From positions 277,407,229-277,471,228 of the forward strand of contig CM051459.1 of the NCBI GenBank assembly GCA_028095005.1: a stretch of 64,000 bases of DNA. The letters are read 5' to 3'. Source of the stretch: Rhynchospora pubera (lineage: Eukaryota; Streptophyta; Magnoliopsida; Poales; Cyperaceae). Numbering within the stretch: the stretch's first letter is position 1; each line of letters starts with the position of its first letter. Below the pieces are notes generated by a model that saw only the letters and a program-made list of their open reading frames with translations, searched no databases and had not been told where the DNA came from. This document shows, one piece after another, positions 34,723 through 46,801 of the stretch. The translations under genes were made by a program, and so were the position numbers.

Positions 34723-35063
34723 TAGGGGTGTCAATGGTCTGTTGTTTCGATCGTTTCCGTTCCGTTTCGTCCGAAACGGAATGGTAAATGAGTTACGTTT
34801 TCATAAATGGAACATAAACAGAACATAAACGGAATGGGTTATTCTGCACGTTAGTGTTCCGTTTTATCGAAAAATGACTAAAATCATGATGGAAAATAGG
34901 CTAAAATCAGTGGAAAATGAGGAACGAAACAACTAACAAAGCGAAAAATTATTCTGTTTTACGAAACGAAATAGAAACGAAATGATATTTATTACGTTAC
35001 CAGAAACGGAACGAAAACGAAGCACCCCGTTCCGCTTACGTTTTGCACGTTTGACACCCCCTA
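34723..35063. mobile_element. hAT-like MITE with CCGTTCCG-rich ends (copy A)
   Basis: It begins TAGGGGTGTCAATGG and ends GTTTGACACCCCCTA (inverted). Subterminal regions are full of CGTTCCGTTTCG and ACGGAACG repeats. It is the same family as the copies at 38717 and 58214. I do not see a clear 8-bp duplication here. Confidence 0.65.
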
Positions 35064-35144
35064 ACTAGGAACTTTTAAATCTAAAAGGGTTGACAAAGTC
35101 AACAACTCAAATAATAAAAAAAGTCACTGTTAGAAAAGATAGAA

Positions 35145-35540
35145 AATAAATTTTGTTATCCTAGAAAGCTTGATGGCATGGGTGTTTTGAATTTACAAGA
35201 AATGAATACTGCACTTCTCACTAAGTGGTGATGGAAGTTCCACAACCCTTGTTACAGTAGCAATTGGAAAAATGTGATAATAGCTAAGTATGGTGACAGA
35301 AATAACCCTGCAAAGTTCTCTCCCTTTTGGGAAGAAATTCATAAATTAACATCTTTAGGTAGAACTTCAATTGGTTTTCAAATAGGTGATGGTAGATTGG
35401 TAGTAATGTTAGTTTTTGGAATGATATCTGGCACAATGATTGTTCTTTGCACTCTTTATACCCTTTTCTATTTGCTGCTTGTGCCAATAAAATTTGTATC
35501 GTGCAAGAAACTGTTGTATAACTTGTTTCTATGAAAGGCT
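35145..35540 (+). pseudogene. LINE reverse-transcriptase C-terminal fragment
   Basis: Translation across one frameshift and one stop reads GMGVLNLQEMNTALLTKW, then WKFHNPCYSSNWKNVIIAKYG, IGFQIGDGR, and after the shift NVSFWNDIWHNDCSLHSLYP. This order (GGLGV-NL--MN-ALL-KW-W, then IGDG--T-FW-D-W) is typical of the region after the reverse transcriptase of plant L1-type LINEs. It is broken and truncated at both ends. Confidence 0.7.
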
Positions 35541-35713
35541 GAAAGCCATAATGCAAGAAGAAGAAAGGATGCCCATTGTAGCAATGTGAAAATAATACCG
35601 ATGAACAAAAACTGCAACAATTAATGTTAAAAAAGTTGGAATTGATCTTTTAAGGAGCCGAAGGATTTGATTTTTAGAGAAAAGACACGCAGATGATATG
35701 GTTCCCAGTAAAT

Positions 35714-37470
35714 TGTTAGGAAATACTTAATTTTTTATTTTGTGACTAATTATTTCTAATTAATCCAATTAAAATACAAGCAAAAAGGATCTAGTGCAAA
35801 AGCTCAATTCGACACAAGAGATAGGTGGAAAATTTGTACCTCTCTTGATATTGTAATCAAGAGGCTCGATTCCATGGCTTAAGAGTCGATGGGAAGCTCT
35901 CCAAACACCTCTAAGTCGGGACCTCTCGAGTCCACTATGGTATTAACCAAATTCTCAACAAAACTATGCTAGTAGTTTGGAGAATAAGTCTAATCCCTAG
36001 CTTTCCCTTTCTTCTAGCAAATCACCAAATTAATTTGTGGAAAAAAGATTGCTCAACACATGAGCTTTGAGTGGAGAGGAAAGGAGGGGGCGGCGCACCA
36101 CTAGGGTGAGGTGGCGGCTAGGTAGAGGGAAGAGAGAAGAGAAACCAAGGAGCCTCCATATAGAGCCTTATATAGCCTCTAAACCATAGTAAGAAGTTCA
36201 CACAAATTACAAGTGTGTCACTCCTACCTACCACCATATATGGCCGACCTTCTATGAGCCTTTATGGGCCACTATCTAATCTCCATTTGATCTTTAATTC
36301 TATTAATTAAAAGCTCACTCACAAGCTACTTAAATTAAACATTTAATTTACCAATAAATTAAAGCCCAATTAATCTTAATTAAATTAAGTGTGTTGTTTA
36401 TAAATAATTATTAACTTAATAATAATTATTTAGTGATTAGACAATGCATTGATTTATTTCTATATGATCCATTTGACTTAATTAATTATAACGGTCCATA
36501 ACGTTATTTAATTAATTAATCAACTTATCATATTTTGTAATACTCATTATTACAAATAAATAAATAATGCACGTATGGTTAAACACCAATTTTGTGTGAC
36601 CCTTTGAGGATTTATGCTACGTTGGACATGGAATTAAATCGTTATTTAATTCCAATAATCATAAGCGGTATCTAGCAACACGTTATGATTCCCAATTCGC
36701 ATAAATAGTGTACTGCTATAATATTTCAATCCTGCATAAGAGAATAAATATGTTTCTCTATTTTGATTCTTATGTCACACGATATCATCGTATAATCCAA
36801 GATAGGAATGTGTCATTCTTGCAGATTATACGTTTCTTTATCTAGAGTTGATCGCTTAGTTGCGCGCATACGATCCAACTCCATTAAGGGGCCCAAACAG
36901 ATATCGACACTCACTAAGTGAATTAATGAGGGACATATGATTTTCTTGATGATTAGCTTTTCCCCGCACAATTCAGGAGAACATGAATAAAGTCTATATA
37001 GCAGCCCTTATCGGGAATCAGCGGTAGACAATATTTATTGAACCTATCCTCATGTGGAAAAGATAAACATCTCAAACTTAGAACCAAAATCATAACGAAA
37101 TAAATAATGACACATAACACAATCCATATATTTATTTCGTTGGGTCAAGTCCTGTACTATGTTCCATAACATATACATATGCAATTAAGTTGGTAACTCT
37201 TTACCTATGATTTGTAGAACTTAATCATCACTTAACTTGCATACTAATCTTATATGATAATTAATGTTCCTTTGTTAATTATCAAAATTATGGACCGTTT
37301 AGATTTATTATTGTCATTCTAAAGAATGATTCACAGAGATCTACAATTCAGATCCTCAACCTGAATAATCTGTCAATAATAAACCTATGAACAAATGATA
37401 AAAAGTCATCCACAACATAAACTAATATTTAAGTCATCAAATTATTGACTTCTAGGATATAACTCCAACG
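35714..37470 (-). mobile_element. Solo LTR (1.76 kb)
   Basis: The sequence starts TGTTAGGAAATAC and ends GATATAACTCCAACG. The 5-bp direct repeat TAAAT lies immediately outside (35709-35713 and 37471-37475). The last base G probably derives from A, so that the ends were TG...CA. On the minus strand it begins (C)GTTGGAGTTATATCC, the common start of Copia LTRs, so the original element probably read that way. No internal retroelement sequence adjoins it, as expected after LTR-LTR recombination. Confidence 0.72.
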
Positions 37471-37744
37471 TAAATAAAGCGAGCAATTTATCGTGTGAGT
37501 GGAGAGAGCAAGGTTTTGTGGACGAGCTATCGATTATTAGTAGAATTTTTTTTTTTTGAGACCTTGACAGCAGCTGTCAAGAAGATTATTAGTAGAATTA
37601 CTATTTTAGTGCCCTATTTTTGTTTCTTGCGTCACTAGGAAAAATTTGATTCATGCCATTACAAAACATTCAAATTTTAAATATGCCACTAAAAAATGAC
37701 TAATCGGATATATGCCACTACAAATCTATGCAAATTTGACAGGA

Positions 37745-38015
37745 ATAATAATTGTCATCTGCAGTTCTGCCATCTCTGCCATCGCTAAATATATAGTGGA
37801 CATATACAACAAAACAAGGTGAACATATAGACGATCTAAGTGAACACTTACAAACAAATAAGTGTTGTCATCATTTGTTCATAATTTTACATGCATATTC
37901 AATTTATTTTCATTGAACTTATTTGTTTATATGTGTTCATTTAGATCATCTATATGTTCACTTTATATTTAGCGATGGTAGGAATGGAAAAACTGCAGAT
38001 GGCAGTAATCAGTTT
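37745..38015. repeat. Small foldback repeat
   Basis: CATCTGCAGTTCTGCCATC and CGCTAAATATATAGTG on the left recur inverted on the right as AAACTGCAGATGGC and ACTTTATATTTAGCG. The arms also share gaacatatagacgatct/agatcatctatatgttc. The hairpin centre is near 37880. A related inverted sequence (ggcataaaaccaattagttat) reappears at 42430-42560, so the hairpin may be part of a larger disrupted element. Confidence 0.5.
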
Positions 38016-38283
38016 CCCAAATTTGATATATGACACTATTTTAATAAGAATATATTAAAAATAATTTTTGAAAAAAAACTTAAAATTTTCACGTTAGATT
38101 TTTAAAAATGCCTAAACTAACAAGAGAACGCTCCTCTCTCCCTCTCGGACAATGATGCGGTTGATGCCCTTCTGAACTCGAGCCGAGGAGCTCCTCCTCT
38201 CATCTCCTTCATTAGACAAGACCAAGCTTCGGAAAATTCATTATCGTTCCCTTGTCTTTCCCTGCTTTTAATTTGTCTTTTAG

Positions 38284-38640
38284 GGGCATTTGGAACATAT
38301 AAGAATAAAATTATGATTAGTTATTCAGAGTAAAAAAATATTAATTCTAAATGATCAAGAATAAGATTTTTAGAGGTCTAGAGAGTTATTTTTAAATGGT
38401 TCAAACTATAGAATAATTTTTTATTTCTAATGTGTTTGAATCATCTTTTTAATTGAGATTAAATGTGATCTCAACAACTTTTAAATCCGAATTAAGAAGA
38501 TGATCCAAACACATTACGAATAAAAATTTATTTCAAAATTTGGACAACTTAAAAATAACTCTCAAAACTCTAAAAATTCTTATTTTTAATCATTTAGGAT
38601 TAATATTTTTTACTCCAAATAACTAATCATGTTTTTATTC
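38284..38640. mobile_element. Hairpin MITE
   Basis: The left arm from GGGGCATTTGGAAC (with gattagttattcagagtaaaaaa and gattcaa-type segments) pairs with a right arm ending near catgtttttattctttaa. Arms are about 165 bp, meeting around 38460 at aatcatctt/aagatgatcc. It is non-coding and distinct in sequence from the GTTTGGAT family above. Confidence 0.65.
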
Positions 38641-38716
38641 TTTAATTTGAGAGAGAATATCATGGAAAGTTGACACAAGATATTTATCGTTCCCCAAGCG
38701 TCTCCTTACCACTGGA

Positions 38717-39386
38717 TAGGGCTGAAAACGGTAGCCGTTTCAATCGTTCTTTCGTTTCGTTTCGTCCGGAACGGAACGATAACGGATAAGGATTTTAGTT
38801 TCGTTTAAGGAACGGAACAACTAACGCAAATAGAAATATTGTTTCGTCTTAGAATGGAACGATTAGTGAAACTGGTACGTTTCGTGGTCGTTTATTTCGC
38901 GTATTTCGTCTAAAATTTTTTTCATGGTTTTATTATTAGATTGCAGAGGACCTCAGCGGAGAGATCGAGGGAGAAACGAGTAAAATTAGATTTTTGCAGC
39001 GTCACTCCCGTCATTTATCCGCCGAACACAGTCACATCTATCTCTTTCTCTTCTGCACCACCTAGTACAATCGCCGTCGAGAGCGAGAGGTGATGATGGT
39101 GCCTCCTCTTCCTTTCCCGCTTGACCTAACCTGTCATTTCTCTATCACTGTTTCATAGAAAATGCAGAATAGTTTATTTTTTTGCATCTTAATAAAAATG
39201 CAAAACGGTTAGGTAGCCAAAGACGGTTATAACCGTTTTGATCGTTCCCATCAACAAAACGATCAACGCAACATGTGTTAAACGGATGCAACAATCAACG
39301 CAATAAGTATAAAAATTTCGTGCATCAATACAACGGTTAACGAAAATGACCACTTTCGTGGTCGTTTTCCACGTTATGCACCCCTA
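38717..39386. mobile_element. hAT-like element with 8-bp target duplication (copy B)
   Basis: It starts TAGGGCTGAAAACGG and ends ACGTTATGCACCCCTA. The exact 8-bp direct repeat CCACTGGA lies on both sides (38709-38716 and 39387-39394), as for hAT transposons. Subterminal CGTTTCGTTTCGTCCGGAACGG repeats match copies A and C. The interior (38940-39160) is non-coding, gene-UTR-like sequence. Confidence 0.82.
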
Positions 39387-39421
39387 CCACTGGAGCAAAG
39401 AGACCCATAAGAGACGAAATT

Positions 39422-42078
39422 ATGCATCTCTCCTTCGGTCTACTCAAAACCAAACCATGAGAATAGCCTAGAACCCATCTCCGTCAGCATCTTCTTTTAC
39501 CGTAATACTTGTACCGTGAAGATTCATTATTCTTTCTAGCTAGCTAGGTGTTATATATTTCTCTCTAAGCTGATGGTAAACTTTATCTTCTTCCTTTTTC
39601 TATACCATCTGCATTTTTCTCCGTGTTCTCACTGCTACCCCTTCTATTATAGTCTTCTATCTGTTTCTACTCCTATGTTCCCGGCCCTGCTATGGCTAGG
39701 CCGAGCTATGAGTTTCTGTTGTTTCCTTGAGCAATTTTTTCCTTGGTCAAGGCAGGGGGCAATATGTTCGGTAGTTCTGTTGCAATGCCATAGTTCGGTT
39801 CATGAGTCAAGCCATACACCGAGTTCTGGTTCAAAATTATTGAGATCATTTAATGCCAAGGTCACAATCAAATCCTTACTCAAAGATTTTCTGCTTTACT
39901 GGTTGTCGATGCTATGGGGCTTACATGCATTGAGTGGGTTATGTCTTTCAAAGTTTTTATTGTATATTTTTCCAAGGAACAGGCTCATTGATTACACCTA
40001 TGCACAGCACCGTAACCAGCCACCCTACTCTTTGAAGTCCCATCTATCTCATCTTTCTCTGTTCAAAATTAAATGTACTAGCTCCAAGACCTATCAACAG
40101 ATGGCTATGCCTATCAACCATCATATTGGGTTTCCACGCACTGAAAATACTTGTGCGACTATCTTCCCTCCACCTCCTTTAACCTCTGCAATATACTTGT
40201 TTCACCTTAACCTCTCTACACCTCTCAACCAATCCTCCTCTGCTAGTTCCCTTGACTCCAAACATAAGGAACCATACTGCACCATGGAACCCACTAATGA
40301 CGACTTCCTAGCTCGTTTTGCTGCTCTCCCTAACTTCTCAGTAAGCAACCAGCAAGTGGTGCAACTTCCTAACAAGGCTGCAGGGTCCCGCAATTGGAGC
40401 AAATGCCTGCTTCTTCGGGTTATTTCAAACAAATCGGCACCAGAGCTAAGTTTCTCGCAAATGATGTGTCGTGCTTGGAAGCTATTCCATCCGCCCAGTA
40501 TTGCATTAGAAATGGAAAATCTCTTTGTGGCTGAGTTTTCTGAGGAGGCTGATCTAGACTATGTGCTTCACAACGGGCCATGGTTGTTCATTACTAACCT
40601 GGTAGCTATGGCTCGGGTGCGGGGACCGGAGGACCTCACCTATGAACATGCAAACCATATCGACATACATGTACATTTCCACGGTTCACACCCACGAGCA
40701 GTAGCTGAAGAGGGTGCATTAGAGCTGGCAGGCCAAGTTGGCCAGCAAGTGGTTGGCCCACCGATTAAGGTTCATGTTGGAATTAAGCAGGTTTTTAAGG
40801 TCAAAGTGCGTCTCCCGATTGATAAGCAGTGGAAAGATCACGTCTTAGCTAATCATCAGACCCTCAGTCCTATTAAAGTGTATCTTGTGTATGAGAGGTT
40901 GAGAAAGTATTGCTCTTTCTGTTTTTCTCTCTTCCATGAGTACCAAGACTGTCCATGGTGGCACCAAGCATATGCTCTTAAACTTGATCCTCAATACGCA
41001 ACACTTCCGCAAATTCAGAATCTATCCCATATCCAGATCGGTGCTTGGATTAATGATTCCACGCGGTTACCTCCAGAGGCTTCGTTGTTCCCCGCTGGGC
41101 CCTCTCGACTCCCCACTAACTTCTTACATGGTCCTTCGCTTATAAGGCATACTACTGTAGCAGGTGAGCTCTCTCTTTCTAGGCCGACAACAGCTGTCTC
41201 ACTCAACCAAGCCACCCATCCAGTTTTGGCTGTTTCACACAACATGACTCAAGTAGACTCCCCTCCTGGATTTTCTCAGCCAGTTTACCAAACTGAAGCA
41301 AGCAAGGTCACTGCCAAAAGGGCGAGGGCGGGCCCTGAACCGCCGAATGCAATATGACGAGTAAGTTTCTCTACTCTTCTGAGGGTGGAGGCTCAGCAAG
41401 AGTTAAGAAAATTAGAGTATTCCTTCACTTTTGGGTACCTATGGATGTTCCTAATTATATTTTATCACCTGTGTTTTTACTCAAGTATGTTAGGATTTTG
41501 ATTTGTCTTACGGCGGCCTTTAATTTACTGAGGGTTACTAAACATTTTGTTTTGTGGATTTGAAAAGCTGATGGCGGAACTCACGACTTGACTATGTGTT
41601 TTCCGTATATTTGGGATGCGCCAATCTATTTGAGACTTTATTTACCTGGTGTTGATCATGACCCGAGGGCTTATAGACATTTTCTTGACGGGTCTTTTGT
41701 TCATAATGATTGGGGTGGACTATGGGTGTTCTTTGGAGAGCAAGTACTAGGTTTAATGGAGGTATTACTTACAACTTTATCTTTACTCACCGGCGCTTTA
41801 CAAGGCTTTCTTGCCTAATCAGGGAAAGAAGGACAAGTCCAATTTCTATGCTTGTTCCAACTTCACAAAGGCACACCTCGATCTCTACGTTTGTGCTTAT
41901 GCTCTAGGCCTAGATTTAATTGTAATTCTAGGAATTTTAGAGTGTAATTCCTTTTCTCTTTCCTAGGATGTGGTGGTTGAGTTGTATATCTATTTTACTT
42001 GCTCTCTGTACTGTAATGTTGATAGTTGAATGAAATGAAATGCCTACGGGCTTCTATCAAAAAAAAAAAATAAAAAAA
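39422..42078 (+). mobile_element. ORF1-only LINE retrotransposon with 15-bp target duplication and poly(A)
   Basis: The direct repeat ATAAGAGACGAAATT occurs at 39407-39421 and 42079-42093, bracketing a 2.66-kb element that ends in an A-rich tail (42058-42078). ORF1 is intact (see separate entry). Between the ORF1 stop (41357) and the poly(A) there are only ~700 bp with short, broken frames; no reverse transcriptase is present. An ATG overlaps the ORF1 stop (ATGA at 41354) and opens MTSKFLYSSEGGGSARVKK, which looks like a worn start of an endonuclease ORF2. Confidence 0.85.
40284..41357 (+). CDS. LINE ORF1 protein (DUF4283 + CCHC zinc knuckle)
   Basis: From MEPTNDDFLARFAALPNFS the ORF gives 357 aa. 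The frame is open upstream to 39573, but that part reads like translated 5' UTR. Residues ~45-200 match the DUF4283 RNA-binding region of plant LINE ORF1 (NWSKCLLLRVISNK, WKLFHPP, LDYVLHNGPWLFITNLVAM). A zf-CCHC_4-type motif YERLRKYCSFCFSLFHEYQD followed by C completes the C-x2-C-x4-H-x4-C spacing. A Pro/Ser-rich tail follows. It probably binds LINE RNA; with no ORF2 the element could move only with help from a partner. Confidence 0.85.
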   Translation: MEPTNDDFLARFAALPNFSVSNQQVVQLPNKAAGSRNWSKCLLLRVISNKSAPELSFSQMMCRAWKLFHPPSIALEMENLFVAEFSEEADLDYVLHNGPWLFITNLVAMARVRGPEDLTYEHANHIDIHVHFHGSHPRAVAEEGALELAGQVGQQVVGPPIKVHVGIKQVFKVKVRLPIDKQWKDHVLANHQTLSPIKVYLVYERLRKYCSFCFSLFHEYQDCPWWHQAYALKLDPQYATLPQIQNLSHIQIGAWINDSTRLPPEASLFPAGPSRLPTNFLHGPSLIRHTTVAGELSLSRPTTAVSLNQATHPVLAVSHNMTQVDSPPGFSQPVYQTEASKVTAKRARAGPEPPNAI

Positions 42079-42093
42079 ATAAGAGACGAAATT

Positions 42094-43970
42094 TGACACA
42101 TTATGCAATTAGAATCAGCATTTTCAGCTTCATGGAAAATTGTTTGCAGTTCCTTAAAGTAGAGAATATTATGTGCATTAAGAAATTGGTTTTGCAATGA
42201 TTTTTTTTTTTTTTTTGAAACTAACGACGTTGTCCAGTTCATATGTTAACTTGATTCAAATGAATACACACATTTATCCTGCGTATTTGGTATTGGATGT
42301 AAAGAGATAATTAACTTTCTAAGTGTGCTGCCTGGCGTCAAGAAATGGAGAATAGAGGTCCAGATAAGATGAAATCTTCAAAGCAAGGTAAATTAAGTGT
42401 TGAAAATGGTGAAGGTTAACATAGTCATTAATCGGTTGGTGGCATAAAACTAATTATTATTGTTCTACATTGGCATAAAACCAATTAGTTATTTTATGAT
42501 GGCAAATTGTGAATTTTAAGTTTTTCTAATGACATAAATCAAATTGGCCCTTTCTTTTACTAGGCAAAATTTAATAAACTAAAGAATCATCAAAATAAAA
42601 TCTATCACAATAATTTTTGCAAAATATCTAATGAAAACTTTTTGCAAAGTTGCGTCCTTTTCTATATTTTCTAATTTTGTCTTCTTCGCGTTAATTTAGA
42701 TTGACTAAAAAAAGAAATTACATTAATGGGATGAAAAGAATTTTGCGTAAGTGTTATTTCCATTTTAATTATAATAATCAATGAACCATATTGTTTGTAA
42801 CCAAATATTTGATACATCTTTGGACTCAAAATTGAATATATTTTTTAGCACAGATTAGATAGATCTTTGAATTGATGTTTTTATAAAAATATGATTAAAA
42901 ACTATTGACATCTACTAGCAAAATTGAGAACACACACACACACAAATACGTGGAGAAACATATTTTATAATGACGACAGCAAACTAGGATTTACACAATG
43001 AAGCAGATGCGATTAAAAAACTTCCATGATATTACACAATACGTTGACTTCACCTGACCCTTAAAAAAAACACAATGCCAACTAGGATTTACGGTTAATT
43101 GTAGCAATTACACATATTGGCTCCGTTTGGATGAGCTCTAGGAATTAGAGAATAAGAAAATAAGAAAGTAAATTTATTATAAACAATCCAAATTCGTCAC
43201 AAAGTTACACACTTCCCAATATTTCTTCTCTTATTCATCTTATTTCCATACCATCCAAACGAAGCCATTAGTACTTAAAACTTTATTTTCTCCTAAGCAG
43301 CAGTTGCGATTAAAAAATGCATAGACCAAAAAGTTGTATTCTTTTAAACAATGGCACACTGTTTAATTATATTTATACCTAAGTACCTAACACATTGTCA
43401 AACATTAATTATCTATATTTTTTACTTATAAAAGCACCCATATAAAAAGAGCAAACTTGTCATATAAAAGGAGCAAACTTGTCAGATAAAAGGGTGTAAA
43501 CAATTCTTATATCAATTATGGACTATTGATTTGTATAATTTGATTTGATGGTCTAGATCAAGGTTAAAATTTTCTTAAAAAAAATTAAGTTACTACCAAA
43601 TTAACTATTTATTTAAAAGAAAAGACTAAATTATTGATTTTACCATATCTTTATTGCCTAAAATGTAACATTTTATATATAACAAAAAATAATATCAATA
43701 TTTTATTTTTTTATTTGCCCACGTATTAATTGAGGGCATCTTTTGCTGGTGCAACCAAACGTACTAGTTTGATCCGTGTACTGATCTTCTCAATCCTTAT
43801 CAAGACGAAGCTAATAGACGTCCAAAAGACACCATTCATACTCTTACGTATTGTGAACTGTTACAAATCATAATGCACAATTTTAATAAACAAATTTGTG
43901 GCAAGAATTGCAAGCGACAAATGAAGCAGATGTATGTATATACAACCAACCAAAAAACAGTATTAACTGA
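42094..43970. other. Intergenic DNA between LINE and CAS
   Basis: No gene is supported. It is AT-rich with one MITE (43119-43266), an inverted relic at 42430-42560 related to 37640-37730, and a short direct repeat at 43445-43490 (catataaaaggagcaaacttgt-like, two copies). The CAS 3' UTR lies at the right edge. Confidence 0.5.
43119..43266. mobile_element. MITE, 'GTTTGGAT' family, copy 4
   Basis: The ends GGCTCCGTTTGGATG and CCATCCAAACGAAGCC are inverted, with ATT directly outside on both sides. The interior (aaatttattataaacaatccaaattcgtcacaaag) is shared with copies 2 and 5. It is a clean, probably young copy. Confidence 0.8.
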
Positions 43971-46801
43971 TCAAGGGCCTGGAAGAAGCTTTCTTTGTTG
44001 AGAGACAGAAGCTGAGCTTGTCGTACCAAATCGAGCTGGTATAATACGAGGAGATAAAATCTCAACAAGGGATGATCCATAGGAGTCTATGCCTAGCCGG
44101 CTTTGGAACCATCCTTTTCTTCCTGAGAAACCGTCTGTCATTACCCAGCAGTTGCCGAAGCCAAGACTAGTCAGCGTCTTCGCAACAATTTTTGAAATGT
44201 CAGAGTACCTGTTTGGAGTTGAAGGAAATTTCAGGGTAATACAGGGAACTAACCAATTCTGAGTAAATGTGGATGTAACTGTGTTGAATTGACACTAATT
44301 GTACATTTGACAGATAATTCAGATTTAGAAAGGCAAAATTACGAGTTTGGAAAGACTACAAAAAGTAGAAACTGCCAACATGCCTACAGGATGATGGTAA
44401 TGGAGTATGTTTGCCACAGTTGAGACCCATGTTTAAATTCTAGCAAATGGCTGGATTGAGGTTGGACAATTGAAGGTTCTTATAGTGTCTATGGGCACAT
44501 TAAAAAAATTGTAGGAACTAACGAGTCCATGATGATGATGTTGGAACCCTTGTTAACCCATTTGAGATAAGATATCTTCAGTGCAACTATTTCGGCCTCT
44601 ACTTGCTTTGCGTTCCTTACTAGACCTTTTAGCTTGCTAGGAAGCTCCTCCAACCTAAAAGAAAAGAAAAAAAAATATACATATATATAGCAAAATAATT
44701 GGATAATTTTCTTAAATTTGTGGAACTGTAAATGGAAAACTTGGCCTGTATTATTCTGAAAAGAGAGATATATAGTCTACAAAATTAAACCCCAACATTT
44801 TTACTGAACATACCCAAACACTTTCATATGATCCCCCATCATAACAGAAGTACCCTCTTTATGGATACGACCATTACTGCATGAACTTAAATGGTAAGAG
44901 ATTGCAAATAATGAATTTGCCACTCACGGGATTGAGATAAATTTGTTCTTGGAAGCAGCTGGCAACTGAGGCACTCCTGCTTTATCCTTGTCCTTCTCTG
45001 AACGTACGTCAATTAGAACATAATTTTGTGTTGATACTGAGTCAAGAGCCTGTGCAGGGGTCAAGTTACCTAACAAAAGATGAAAAGATCAAATGTCAAA
45101 CAAGATTAAAACAGAAAGAATTTCATATTTGAAAATTGCAAACAAAATAGCCTGAGAAAATGCGTTCATATCTTGATATCCTTTTAGGACCTTCCAAAAT
45201 CTGGCTCAGATAATATGTTTTATTACTGGGATGTGAATCAATACCAGCTTCTTGGCAATTCAATTGTGCTCTCTTAGCTGTTAGGATTGTTTTCCTTGAC
45301 AACAAACAAAAGTTGCTAAATTGACTCTGCTAATTTTACTGAACCTTAAAAGTATCTGGCTATCTGCAACTACCAAAGTCAGAAAGCACTAATTCAATGT
45401 ATTATTTTTTGAGGGTTGTAATTCAATGTATTATTATCTAGCATAAAAGAGAGAGTTTGCCAGTATCTGAATAATTAAACCAATGAACATGTTTTCACTT
45501 TTCAGTACCTTTATAACCACGAAAATTGAAAGAGACCAGTGACCAGATTGGGGGAAGGAGAAGGTAGGCAAGAAACAATGCTCCGGCTGACACAACAAGA
45601 ACCGAAGGATCGGATGATGTGATAGTCTCCACAGTTGCTGAAGCAATTGGCTTTGCCCCTTCTATCACTTTTGTGGTCTGTTGTGCGGCATCTGCAACTG
45701 TCTACTGAGAAAATAATTATCAGTAGTTATCATAGAAACCACCTTGAAATTTGGCACCATACCCCAATAGGGTCAGGTGTAGAATAGTGCATCTGCATGT
45801 GCTAACCAAAAGGAATCGATACTAAATAGATAGGTACTTTGAACATCCTTATCGAGTTTCTCAACTTTTTCATGTTGAAATGAGGTATCTAAGAGAACAA
45901 ATTATGATATTAGTAGCAAATATTTGATTCCTTTTTCTTCCCAACTTCTTTTTTTTTTTTTAATTGCAGGATCAGAACTGAAATTGTGCCCATACGATCA
46001 GTATCTTATATCTTCTTTGTCATACCCAGTCAATTCAGCTCGATCAGGATCTTATGTCCAAAGAAAGTCAATAAACATCAAAACTTTTTTCCAAAATAAA
46101 AAAATATAAATGGTACCTTCGCAGCTGAAAGGACAGGGCTAGGATCAACCCCAGTGCTTTGGAGTGCCTCCTTAGCCTGCTTGGAGACATCAGAAACCAC
46201 CGGTGATGCAATTTTCAAGGCTTCTTGGCTAGCACTTTGCAAAACCGGCACAGCCGCATCTACTCCAGGCTTAAGTACCTCACTCAAAACCTTGAAAACA
46301 TTGGAGGCAAAGTCTACGGCCTTTGACCCTGCACCACCAACTTGATCTATTGTCTCCTCGACCTATAATTATCCCATCAGCATACAGTGACATAATAACA
46401 AGAGTAAAAGGCTCTTTATTCAGTTCAATTTTTAATAATCAGGCAAATTCACCTTTAATCATGAATACCCACAATAAATTATAATTGTTTTCTCAACCTG
46501 CAAGTATCCCAGTCAACTAAATTGCAAATGCTCTCTGACTTGGAGCACAATTAATAAATTGTTGCAAAAGATTATATTGTAGAGAAAGGGTTTAAGAAGA
46601 TGCCTTGGTGAGAGAAGAGACGAGATCTTCCTTGGAAATGGCGACAGCCTGGGCCTCGCACAAGGCACCGGGACTGGAAAAGAGAGCTAGTAGGGAGAGA
46701 GAGGTAGGCAGTGCAGAGAGCAATTTAGGTTGTGGTCTGGTCGTCGGCCGAGGCGGGAGAGACGGTCTGGTCACCGCCGCCGCTCGGATAACCAGCGCCA
46801 T
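43971..46801 (-). CDS. CAS: Calcium sensing receptor, chloroplastic (CAS)
   Basis: CAS is a thylakoid membrane protein linked to Ca2+ signalling, stomatal closure and state- or light-stress regulation. Six minus-strand exons (46604-46801, 46117-46362, 45509-45701, 44928-45069, 44523-44654, 43971-44208) give 382 aa. Residues 1-~50 (MALVIRAAAVTRPSLPPRP...) form a Ser/Pro/Arg-rich plastid transit peptide with a hydrophobic thylakoid-type stretch. The lumenal Ala/Val-rich part follows (VLKPGVDAAVPVLQSASQEA), then one membrane span (about 181-205, VLVVSAGALFLAYLLLPPIW). The stromal rhodanese-like domain includes NYVLIDVRSEKDKDKAGVP, NIIIMDSYSDISKIVAKTL and GFSGRKGWFQSRLG. The active-site Cys of true rhodaneses is replaced (IIMDSYSD), as in other CAS proteins. 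Intron 1 appears to use a GC donor (AAG|GCATCT). Confidence 0.92.
46363..46603 (-). other. Putative GC-AG intron (CAS intron 1)
   Basis: Exon 1 ends TCTCTCACCAAG and the next bases are GCATCTTC; the acceptor is TATAG before GTCGAGGAG. Joining AAG to GTC gives SSLTK-VEETIDQV, matching the family (SSLTEVEKTINQV-like). A GT donor 18 nt upstream (CTC|GTCTCT) is also in phase but would remove conserved VSSLTK. Confidence 0.6.

Noticed and set aside
39573..40283. N-terminal extension of the LINE ORF1 upstream of MEPTNDDFL
   Set aside because: The frame is open, but the translation is compositionally odd and unrelated to ORF1 proteins; it is more likely 5' UTR.
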